The position numbers and the translations under genes were made by a program. 64,000 nt of DNA. It comes from Anaerolineales bacterium. GTDB lineage: Bacteria; Chloroflexota; Anaerolineae; Anaerolineales; UBA11579. Where the stretch lies: positions 143,696 through 207,695 of the forward strand of contig JAHBVE010000003.1 of NCBI GenBank assembly GCA_019637675.1. Reading direction: 5' to 3'. Positions 53,290-60,381 of the stretch are shown piece after piece. Below the pieces are notes generated by a model that made no database searches, had not been told where the DNA came from, and saw only the letters and a program-made list of their open reading frames with translations. Within the stretch, counting starts at the first letter, position 1. Each line of letters begins with the position of its first letter.

Positions 53290-54270
53290 ATGAACATCTT
53301 TGTGAGCGGCGGCGCGGGCTATATTGGCTCCGCCGTCGCGGCCGAACTGATAGCCGCCGGACACCAGGTCACCGTATACGACTCGCTCGTCACCGGGCAT
53401 CGCCAGGCGGTGCCTGACGCGGCCACCTTCGTGCAGGCTGACCTGGCAGACAATGCGGCGCTGCGCGCCGCATTGTCTGCATCCAAATTCGAGGCGGTGC
53501 TGCACTTCGCCGGCTTCATCGAAGCCGGCGAAAGTATGAAGGATCCCGGCAAGTACTTCGAGAACAACGTCACCAACTCCTTCAAGCTCATCGAAGCAGC
53601 CCAGCAAGCCGGCGTGCAACGCTTCGTGTTCTCCTCCACTGCTGCGGTGTACCGCAGCAGTGATGAGCCCCTCAGCGAAGACGCACCCCTCGGGCCGGAG
53701 AATACCTACGGCCAGACCAAGCTGATGGTCGAGGAAGCGCTGGAGTGGTATCGCAAAGCGCATGGCATGCGCTTTGCGGCCCTGCGCTACTTCAACGCCT
53801 CAGGCGCCTACCCTGATCGCGGCGAGGGCCACCAGCCCGAAAGCCATCTCATCCCACTTGCGCTGCGGGTGGCATTGGGGCAACGTGACGACATCGCCAT
53901 CTATGGCGACGACTACGCCACGCCGGATGGCACCTGCATCCGTGACTACATTCACCTGGCCGACCTGGCCTCTGCGCACCTGCTGGCGCTGGATGCGCTG
54001 GCCGAGCGCGACCGCCTGGTCTACAACCTCGGCAGCGGCCGCGGCTACTCCGTGCTTGAGGTGATCGAGGCAGCCCGCAAGGTGACCGGCCACGCCATCC
54101 CCGCCGTACACAGCCCGCGCCGCCCGGGCGACGCCGCCCGCCTGGTGGCTTCGCCGGCGCTGATCCAACGCGAGCTGGGCTGGCAGACCGTCCACTCCAG
54201 CCTGGAGAGCATCATGAGCAGCGCCTGGGCCTGGCACCAAAGCCACCCGCACGGGTACGACCACGAATGA
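53290..54270 (+). CDS. galE: UDP-glucose 4-epimerase
   Basis: This 326-residue short-chain dehydrogenase of the GalE group has the NAD-binding GGAGYIGS (residues 7-14), the catalytic SSTAAVY serine region and YGQTK (YxxxK). It interconverts UDP-glucose and UDP-galactose, feeding cell-surface polysaccharides. It starts 2 nt after pcrA and its stop overlaps the next gene (ATGA), so all three are co-transcribed. Some members act on UDP-N-acetyl sugars; this cannot be decided here. Confidence 0.92.
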   Translation: MNIFVSGGAGYIGSAVAAELIAAGHQVTVYDSLVTGHRQAVPDAATFVQADLADNAALRAALSASKFEAVLHFAGFIEAGESMKDPGKYFENNVTNSFKLIEAAQQAGVQRFVFSSTAAVYRSSDEPLSEDAPLGPENTYGQTKLMVEEALEWYRKAHGMRFAALRYFNASGAYPDRGEGHQPESHLIPLALRVALGQRDDIAIYGDDYATPDGTCIRDYIHLADLASAHLLALDALAERDRLVYNLGSGRGYSVLEVIEAARKVTGHAIPAVHSPRRPGDAARLVASPALIQRELGWQTVHSSLESIMSSAWAWHQSHPHGYDHE

Positions 54271-54695
54271 AGATCTACTTTGCCTGCTCCATCATCGGCG
54301 GCCGCCAGGATGAGGCCGCCTACCGCCACATCGTCCAGGCCATGCTGGACGATGGCCACGCGGTACCCACGGCCGGCAACGCCGGCATCGTGGGCGCCAG
54401 CCACGCCGGCCTGGAGCCGGAGATGGATCCGGTGGCGGTCTACAGCCGCGATATTGGCTGGATCGATGAAAGCGATACGCTGATCGCCGAGGTCAGCACG
54501 CCGTCACACGGCGTGGGCTACGAGATCGGCTATGCGTTGGAGCATCAAAAGCCGGTGCTGTGCATCTTTCGCCAGGGCGTACGCGTCTCCAAGATGATCA
54601 CGGGCAACACCATGCCCGGCCTGCAGGTCGCTGAATATGCGAATGAGCGTGAAGCGATCGAGATCGTGCGGAATTTCCTGGCGAACTTAAGCTAA
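54267..54695 (+). CDS. 2'-deoxynucleoside 5'-phosphate N-hydrolase-like protein (DNPH1/RCL family)
   Basis: This 142-residue nucleoside deoxyribosyltransferase-fold protein resembles DNPH1. It has the YFACSIIGGRQDE opening, which corresponds to the nucleotide-binding loop, and IAEVSTPSHGVGYEIG, where the glutamate is the nucleophile position. DNPH1 hydrolyses dNMPs, especially modified ones, to a base and deoxyribose 5-phosphate, cleaning the nucleotide pool. It overlaps galE by 4 nt. Its stop overlaps the stop of the convergent kinase gene, so there is no terminator between them. Confidence 0.85.
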   Translation: MKIYFACSIIGGRQDEAAYRHIVQAMLDDGHAVPTAGNAGIVGASHAGLEPEMDPVAVYSRDIGWIDESDTLIAEVSTPSHGVGYEIGYALEHQKPVLCIFRQGVRVSKMITGNTMPGLQVAEYANEREAIEIVRNFLANLS

Positions 54696-56119
54696 GGCTT
54701 TGCCAGCGGCAGCACCACGGTGAAGATGCTGCCTTCCCCGACTTTCGAATCAACCCAGATGCGCCCGCGGTGGTTCTCTACGATCGTCTTGACGATCGCC
54801 AGACCCAGCCCCGTGCCGGGCACATTCGGCAGCGCGTTGGTGGCGCGGTAGAAGCGGTCGAAGATCTTGGTCTGCTCGTCCAGCGGGATGCCTGGGCCGG
54901 TATCGGCCACATGCAAAATGAGCTGCTTTTGCTCATGGCGCAGCATCACGCGCACTTCGCCACCCTGCGGCGTGTATTTGATCGCATTGCCGATCAGGTT
55001 GGCAGCTACCTGGCCCAGTTGCGTATGGCTCCCCAGCACCGCGGGCAAGTTATCCCCGGCGGACAGTTTGAAGCTCTGCGTCTTGGCTTCGATCTGAGAC
55101 TGGAACGCCTCGATGGTCTTCTCAACGATGGCGCACAGATCCACCGGGGCCAGCTCGTCGATCAGGCCAACTTCCACGCGGCCCAGGTCGAGCAGATCAT
55201 CGATCAGCTCAGTCGTGGTGTGCACGCTGGTCTTGACCCGCCGGATGAATTCGGCCTGCTGCGGGTTTACCGGGCCGGCCCGCTCGATCAACTCGACATA
55301 CCCAAGGATCGCCGTGAGCGGCGAGCGCAGGTCGTGCGAGACCGTGTTGACAAAATCCTTGCGCAGATGGTCGAGCTCGATCAGATTGGTGATGTCGTGC
55401 AGGCTGATGACGGTGCCGAGGCCTTGGATCACCGACAGCCGCGCATCGTACGTGCGCCCTGTGGGGCTCTTGATCTCGGCCCGTGCGCTCTCCGCGGCTG
55501 GCTTGTCGAGCGCATCCAACAATTCCTTATTCGGCAGCACGTCTTGTAGCCTTCGCCCGGCCGGGTCTTTGCTGCCCAGGCCAAACGCCTTGCGGAAGGC
55601 GCGGTTGACCATCAGCACCTTGCGGTCAGCGTCCACCAGGATCACGCCGTCGTTCACCTGCTGCAGAATGCTTTCGAGCTCGGCCAGGCGACGGGCCAGC
55701 GGCCCGGTGACCCGCCCGGTCTCGCGGCGCAGCCAGCCTTCCCAGCGGCGCTTGCGCTCCAGGCCGCGGCTGGCTGCCTCCAGCAGCACGGCCGGCTCTA
55801 CCGGCAGGGTCAGATAGTCCACGAAGCCCAGCTGGACGCCGCGCAAAAGCTGCTCCTGCGAGGCATGCTGCGCCAGGAAGATCACCGGCAATGTAGGTTG
55901 GCTGGTCTTGATGCTTTCAGCTAATTCGAACGAGTCTTCTTCAGCAAAATCCCCCAGAAACAATACATCCGGCTTTTGCGTGCGCAGCAGGCGGCGCAGC
56001 TCGCCACCGCTATGCGCCAGAGCAGCAGCGTAACCCGCCGGCTCCAGCACACGCTCAGCCAGCTGCTTGCACTCGATCTTGTCTGGCAGGGCCAGCAGCA
56101 CTTGCTTAGGCACAGGCAC
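54692..56119 (-). CDS. Pseudo-receiver-PAS histidine kinase
   Basis: This 475-residue protein has an N-terminal response-regulator-like domain (1-118), a PAS domain (about 145-250), a HisKA domain with VSHDLRSPL and a HATPase domain with NLIGNAIKYT, DTGPGIP and GTGLGLAIV. In the receiver the phospho-acceptor position after PDVLFL is Gly56 (Asp57 is one residue late) and the conserved Lys before Pro106 is Leu105, so it probably is not phosphorylated. It begins with GTG at 56119, but the promoter puts the transcript start near 56116, and a second GTG at 56113 would then be the leaderless start. Confidence 0.88.
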   Translation of the reverse strand: MPVPKQVLLALPDKIECKQLAERVLEPAGYAAALAHSGGELRRLLRTQKPDVLFLGDFAEEDSFELAESIKTSQPTLPVIFLAQHASQEQLLRGVQLGFVDYLTLPVEPAVLLEAASRGLERKRRWEGWLRRETGRVTGPLARRLAELESILQQVNDGVILVDADRKVLMVNRAFRKAFGLGSKDPAGRRLQDVLPNKELLDALDKPAAESARAEIKSPTGRTYDARLSVIQGLGTVISLHDITNLIELDHLRKDFVNTVSHDLRSPLTAILGYVELIERAGPVNPQQAEFIRRVKTSVHTTTELIDDLLDLGRVEVGLIDELAPVDLCAIVEKTIEAFQSQIEAKTQSFKLSAGDNLPAVLGSHTQLGQVAANLIGNAIKYTPQGGEVRVMLRHEQKQLILHVADTGPGIPLDEQTKIFDRFYRATNALPNVPGTGLGLAIVKTIVENHRGRIWVDSKVGEGSIFTVVLPLAKP

Positions 56120-56122
56120 GGA

Positions 56123-56150
56123 ATAATAGCACGGGCTGGCTTTCTAACAA
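56123..56150 (-). promoter_or_regulatory. Promoter of the pseudo-receiver histidine kinase
   Basis: Minus-strand TTGTTA (56145-56150) and TATTAT (56123-56128) are 16 nt apart, a good sigma-70-type promoter. The predicted start lies within a few bases of the two GTG codons, suggesting a leaderless mRNA. Confidence 0.6.
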
Positions 56151-56158
56151 TGCTCTTA

Positions 56159-56186
56159 TTGACTCCGTAAGGCGGGGTCATAGAAT
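56159..56186 (+). promoter_or_regulatory. Promoter of the CbpA-like gene
   Basis: TTGACT (56159-56164) and TAGAAT (56181-56186) are 16 nt apart, about 24 nt before the ATG at 56210. It lies back to back with the divergent kinase promoter. No CIRCE-like inverted repeat is seen, so HrcA control is not supported. Confidence 0.65.
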
Positions 56187-56209
56187 ACAGAAACGACCCG
56201 AGCTGCATT

Positions 56210-57130
56210 ATGGAATACAAAGATTATTACAAGGTGCTTGGGGTTGGCCGGGATGCCAGCGCAGAAGACATCAAGAAAGCCTATCGCAAACTGGCGCTGA
56301 AGTATCACCCAGACCGAAACCCAGGCGACAAGACCGCAGAAGACAAATTCAAAGAGGTCAATGAGGCCAACCAAGTGCTCAGTGACCCGGAGAAACGCGC
56401 CCACTATGACCAGCTGGGTAGCGCCTACACCCAATGGGAACGTGGCGGTGGCCAACCCGGCGGCTTTGACTGGGGCCAGTGGAGCAACCGCGGCAACGGC
56501 AATGTGCATGTGGAATATGCCGACCCGGCCGATGTCTTCGGCGGGCGCATGGGCAGCTTCTCTGACTTCTTTGAGCAGATCTTCGGCGGCTTCCAGGGCG
56601 GCGGCTTCGGCCAGACCGCCACACGCCGCCCGCAGGGCACGCGTCCCGCCCCGGCCTATGAGCAGCACATCAGCATCAGCCTCGACGAGGCCTACCGCGG
56701 CGGCAGCCGCCTGCTCGACCTGAACGGCAAACGCCTCGAAGTCAAGATCCCCGCCGGCGCCCAAACCGGCACCAAGATCCGCATGGCCGGCGCCGCCAAC
56801 GGCAGCGACCTCTACCTGATCGTAGATGTAGCCGGCGACCCGCGCTTCACGCGTGAGGGCGACAACCTGCGCACCGAAGTGCCCATCGACCTGGCCACCG
56901 CGGCCGGCGGCGGCGAAGTGCGCGTGCCCACCCTGGAGGGCGAGGTGGTGCTGACCGTGCCGGCCGGCACGCAGCCCAACCAATCCTTCCGGCTGAAGGG
57001 CAAGGGCATGCCGAAGCTCAAGCAGCCCAACACCCGCGGCGACCTGTACGCTCAGGCGCGTATCCGCATACCCAAGATCACCGATCCGCAAGACAAAGAG
57101 TTTCTGAAGAAACTTTCGCAGAACAGCTAA
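56210..57130 (+). CDS. J-domain co-chaperone without zinc finger (CbpA-like)
   Basis: This 306-residue protein has a J domain (residues 1-70, HPD motif in KYHPDRN), a Gly/Phe-rich linker (about 75-150) and C-terminal DnaJ substrate-binding domains. The CxxCxGxG zinc-finger repeats of DnaJ are absent, as in CbpA. It would stimulate DnaK ATPase and deliver clients. It precedes two HtrA-type proteases; the first is 15 nt downstream, so chaperone and protease functions are linked here. Confidence 0.9.
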   Translation: MEYKDYYKVLGVGRDASAEDIKKAYRKLALKYHPDRNPGDKTAEDKFKEVNEANQVLSDPEKRAHYDQLGSAYTQWERGGGQPGGFDWGQWSNRGNGNVHVEYADPADVFGGRMGSFSDFFEQIFGGFQGGGFGQTATRRPQGTRPAPAYEQHISISLDEAYRGGSRLLDLNGKRLEVKIPAGAQTGTKIRMAGAANGSDLYLIVDVAGDPRFTREGDNLRTEVPIDLATAAGGGEVRVPTLEGEVVLTVPAGTQPNQSFRLKGKGMPKLKQPNTRGDLYAQARIRIPKITDPQDKEFLKKLSQNS

Positions 57131-57145
57131 CTGATAAGAGGTCTT

Positions 57146-58318
57146 ATGCATACACAACGCAACCGTTCGTTCCTGGCAGTCATCAGCGTGCTGGTGCTGG
57201 CCGCCCTGGCCTGCGGCACCATCTCGCTGCCCAATGCCGGCGAAGCTCTGCAAGACTTTGGCAATCAGGTGCAGGAGCAGATCGAAAACATGGAGCTGCC
57301 CCAACTGCAGCAGCCCAACCCTGAGGTGCAGGTCTCCAGTGACATGCTTTCGCAGCAAGAGGCGCTGGTCTCGCTGTACAACGCCGTCAGCCCCGGCGTG
57401 GTGTCCATCGCCACCGTCTCGGGCCAGGGCGGCGCACAAGGCTCCGGCTTTGTATATGACATGCAGGGCCACATCGTCACCAACTTCCACGTCGTCGAAG
57501 GCGCCCAGTACATTGAAGTCACCTTCCCCTCCGGCTTCCAGGCCGTGGGCGAAGTAATCGGCGAGGATCTCGACTCGGACCTGGCCGTGTTGAAGATCGA
57601 CGCGCCGGCCGAAGAATTGTTCCCGGTGCAAATGGGCGACTCGGACGCGCTGCAGGTGGGCCAGTACGTCGTGGCGATCGGCAATCCCTTCGGCCTGAGC
57701 GGCAGCATGAGCCTGGGCGTGATCTCCAGCAAGGGGCGCACGCTCGACTCGATGAACCTGGCCCCCAACTCCACCCAGTTCTTCAGTGCCGGCGACATCA
57801 TCCAGACCGATGCCGCCATCAACCCCGGCAACTCCGGCGGCCCGCTGCTGAACCTGTATGGCGAAGTGGTGGGCGTGAACCGCGCCATCCGTTCGTTCAG
57901 TTTCAATGAAACCGGAGATGCACTGAACTCCGGCATCGGCTTCGCCATCTCCGCCAACATCGTCAAGCGCGTGGTGCCGAGCCTGATCGAAGTCGGCCAC
58001 TACGAATATCCCTATCTGGGCCTGAGCAGCAGCTCCAACCTCAGCCTGGCTGCCGCCCAGCAACTGGGGCTGGAGAACAACAACGGCGCGCTGGTAGCCG
58101 CGGTAGTGGACGGCGGCCCGTCAGACCAGGCCGGCTTGCAGCAAGGCGACATGATCAAAGCCATCAACGGCCGCCTGGTCAAGAACTTTGACCAGCTTAT
58201 CGCTTACCTGTTCGGCAATACCAGCCCCGGGGATGTGGTCGTGCTCGACATCATCCGTGAGGGCCAGACGATGCAGATCAACCTGACCCTGGGCGCACGC
58301 CCCGTGAGTCCTCCGTAG
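57146..58318 (+). CDS. Lipoprotein HtrA/DegP-type serine protease with PDZ domain (first copy)
   Basis: This 390-residue protein has a lipoprotein signal peptide (LAALAC lipobox near residue 23) and a trypsin-like domain with a full catalytic triad: His115 (TNFHVV), Asp145 (DSDLAVLK) and Ser230 (NPGNSGGP). One PDZ domain (about 290-385) follows. It is anchored outside the cytoplasmic membrane and likely handles misfolded envelope proteins. It shares an operon with the CbpA-like gene and ends at a terminator before a second copy. Confidence 0.92.
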   Translation: MHTQRNRSFLAVISVLVLAALACGTISLPNAGEALQDFGNQVQEQIENMELPQLQQPNPEVQVSSDMLSQQEALVSLYNAVSPGVVSIATVSGQGGAQGSGFVYDMQGHIVTNFHVVEGAQYIEVTFPSGFQAVGEVIGEDLDSDLAVLKIDAPAEELFPVQMGDSDALQVGQYVVAIGNPFGLSGSMSLGVISSKGRTLDSMNLAPNSTQFFSAGDIIQTDAAINPGNSGGPLLNLYGEVVGVNRAIRSFSFNETGDALNSGIGFAISANIVKRVVPSLIEVGHYEYPYLGLSSSSNLSLAAAQQLGLENNNGALVAAVVDGGPSDQAGLQQGDMIKAINGRLVKNFDQLIAYLFGNTSPGDVVVLDIIREGQTMQINLTLGARPVSPP

Positions 58319-58341
58319 GACATATTTGATTAGAGTTACCC

Positions 58342-58368
58342 AAAAACGGCCCCGAAAGGGCCGTTTTT
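58342..58368 (+). terminator. Terminator between the two HtrA-type genes
   Basis: An 11-bp stem (58342-58352 with 58358-58368) has a CGAAA loop and a T tract. It separates the cbpA-like/htrA operon from the second htrA gene. Confidence 0.85.
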
Positions 58369-58413
58369 TGTTGTAGGCTGTAAGTGCGCTCGGATTCGCC
58401 AAAGGGCTTAATA

Positions 58414-59568
58414 ATGAGACGCGTGCAGACCCCTGCGATACTTTGCCTGGCTGTCGCTCTGGCGGCGGCCAGCCTTGCCTGCAGTGTCACGGTGGACCTT
58501 GGCCGGGAGCCGGCCCGCTCCACCAACATCCCCCTCCAGACTTCACAAGCAGCACAGCCCTCCATGCCGGGCATCGTCCTCTCCAGTGACCTGGCCAGCC
58601 AGCAAGAGGCGCTGGTCTCCTTGTATGAGACGGCGAGCCAGGGCGTGGTCTCGCTGGATATTGACTCGCCGATCGGCCTGCGACACGGCGCCGGATTTGT
58701 GATCGACGACGCCGGGCACATTGTCACCAATCAGCATGTGGTCGACCGGGCGCGCGGTATCGAGGTCGTCTTCCACAACGGAGACCGCGCCACCGCGGTG
58801 GTATTGGGCACCGATGTCGACTCTGACCTGGCGGTCCTCAAAGTGGACTCGCCTCCCGAGCAGCTGGTTCCGCTGGTGTTCGGCGACTCGGAGCAGGTGC
58901 GAGTGGGCCAACTGGTGATCGCCATCGGCAACCCGTTCGGGCTGGAAGGCAGCATGTCCACCGGCGTGGTATCCAACCTGGCGCGCACCCTGCCGGGGCT
59001 CAACTCGGCCCAGTTGAATGAGGAGAACATCTTCGCCGTCGGCGATCTGATCCAGACCGATGCGGCCATCAACCCGGGCAACTCCGGCGGCCCGCTGCTG
59101 AACATGTACGGCGAGGTGATCGGCGTCAACCGCGCCATCCGCACCCTGTACTACAACCAGGACAATCAGGCGCTCAGCTCCGGCGTGGGATTCGCCATCT
59201 CGGCCAATGTGGTGCAGCGCATCGTGCCCTCGCTGATCGAGAAGGGCTACTACGAATACCCCTTCATGGGCATGACCAGCCTGACCGATCTGACCCTGGC
59301 GATCGCCGAAGGATCCGGGCTGCAGCATACTCGCGGCGCTTATGTGCGCCAGGTGCTGAGTGACGGCCCGGCGGAGCAAGCCGGCCTGGCCGAGGGCGAC
59401 CTCATCACCCGGGTCAACGGCAAGGACATCAGCACCTCGACCGAACTGGCCGCTTACCTGCTGAGCCACACCAGCCCGGGCGATGTGCTGAAGCTCACCG
59501 TGCTGCGGGCTGACCAGCAGCTTGAGATCGAACTGACCCTGGGCGCTCGCCCGGCAGCGGCTCCGTAA
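58414..59568 (+). CDS. Lipoprotein HtrA/DegP-type serine protease with PDZ domain (second copy)
   Basis: This 384-residue protein is a clear relative of the preceding protease, with lipobox ASLAC (near residue 24), triad His108 (TNQHVV), Asp138 (DSDLAVLK) and Ser224 (NPGNSGGP), and one PDZ domain. The linker between signal and protease domain and the PDZ loop differ, so it is a diverged paralogue. The ATG at 58414 gives the signal peptide; the longer frame from a GTG at 58384 puts ten extra residues before it. It is transcribed separately from the first copy. Confidence 0.9.
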   Translation: MRRVQTPAILCLAVALAAASLACSVTVDLGREPARSTNIPLQTSQAAQPSMPGIVLSSDLASQQEALVSLYETASQGVVSLDIDSPIGLRHGAGFVIDDAGHIVTNQHVVDRARGIEVVFHNGDRATAVVLGTDVDSDLAVLKVDSPPEQLVPLVFGDSEQVRVGQLVIAIGNPFGLEGSMSTGVVSNLARTLPGLNSAQLNEENIFAVGDLIQTDAAINPGNSGGPLLNMYGEVIGVNRAIRTLYYNQDNQALSSGVGFAISANVVQRIVPSLIEKGYYEYPFMGMTSLTDLTLAIAEGSGLQHTRGAYVRQVLSDGPAEQAGLAEGDLITRVNGKDISTSTELAAYLLSHTSPGDVLKLTVLRADQQLEIELTLGARPAAAP

Positions 59569-59599
59569 GTTTGTTGTCAGCGGCGCGGGTTGCCGGAAT

Positions 59600-60364
59600 T
59601 CATTGCTCGCTATCAACCACGGCAATATGGCTGCAGTGCGTTTGCATGTAGGCAAACACGGCCTGGGCAGTTTCATGGGCCTGGTATGCCTCCAGGCCAG
59701 CGCGGTCATCCAATGTGGCTATGAGAACAATGTCGTAATTCGCCGCGGCATTGACGAAGTTCGTCCCGATGTGAAGTTTTAGCAGGCTGGGTATAGATCC
59801 TTGGAGGCTGCGCAGTTGTTGTAGCGCGGCGGCACGGCCTTCCACGCTCGCATCCTTGAGCTTGAACAGCATCGTGTGCGTCACGGTGCTGCCGGCCAGT
59901 TCTTGCGCAGGGGTTGGCTGACCCTCAAAGATGAGCCGCATCTGCAGCTCATCATCGTCCATTTCGCCTGTATCCACGAAGCCCAGTTTTTGATAAAACC
60001 CTTGTGGGCTGTGCTCGTCTGGCACATAGCTAAGGGTCATCTCTTTTGCATTGGGCCGCCGCCGCACCCGTTCGATCAGCAACTGCATCGCCTGATAGCC
60101 GTAGCCTTTGCCTTGATGCTGGGCATCGATCAGAAAGCGCCACAAGTAATACTTGCCCTGCTCCACATCTTCTTCCACCATCATGAAACCCACAGGCGTG
60201 TCATCCGCATAGACAGCGCGATACCACGCCTTAGGCTCAAACAGCGCTTCAGCCAGCGAGTAGCTGTTGGGGGCAACAAATTTCTCCTGGGAGGGAGCGA
60301 CGCTCAACTTCAGGATGTCATGCACGTTGTGAGCGGTAACGGGTCGCAAACTGATCGTTGTCAA
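59600..60364 (-). CDS. GNAT acetyltransferase fused to a Dabb (stress-responsive A/B barrel) domain
   Basis: This 254-residue protein has an N-terminal GNAT domain (about 1-150; the FLIDAQHQGKGYGYQAMQ segment is the acetyl-CoA-binding motif, like spermidine/diamine-type members) followed by a Dabb domain (about 160-250) with VTHTMLFKLK, the typical opening of that fold. Dabb domains are dimeric alpha-beta barrels found in stress proteins and some cyclases. I know no function for the combination. The gene lies 17 nt after ftsK on the same strand and may be co-transcribed. Confidence 0.85.
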   Translation of the reverse strand: MTTISLRPVTAHNVHDILKLSVAPSQEKFVAPNSYSLAEALFEPKAWYRAVYADDTPVGFMMVEEDVEQGKYYLWRFLIDAQHQGKGYGYQAMQLLIERVRRRPNAKEMTLSYVPDEHSPQGFYQKLGFVDTGEMDDDELQMRLIFEGQPTPAQELAGSTVTHTMLFKLKDASVEGRAAALQQLRSLQGSIPSLLKLHIGTNFVNAAANYDIVLIATLDDRAGLEAYQAHETAQAVFAYMQTHCSHIAVVDSEQ

Positions 60365-60381
60365 AGGGCCTCGTGGAATCT

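Noticed and set aside
56150..56209. CIRCE (HrcA) element sought upstream of the CbpA-like gene
   Set aside because: No TTAGCACTC-N9-GAGTGCTAA-like inverted repeat is present; only a standard promoter is seen.
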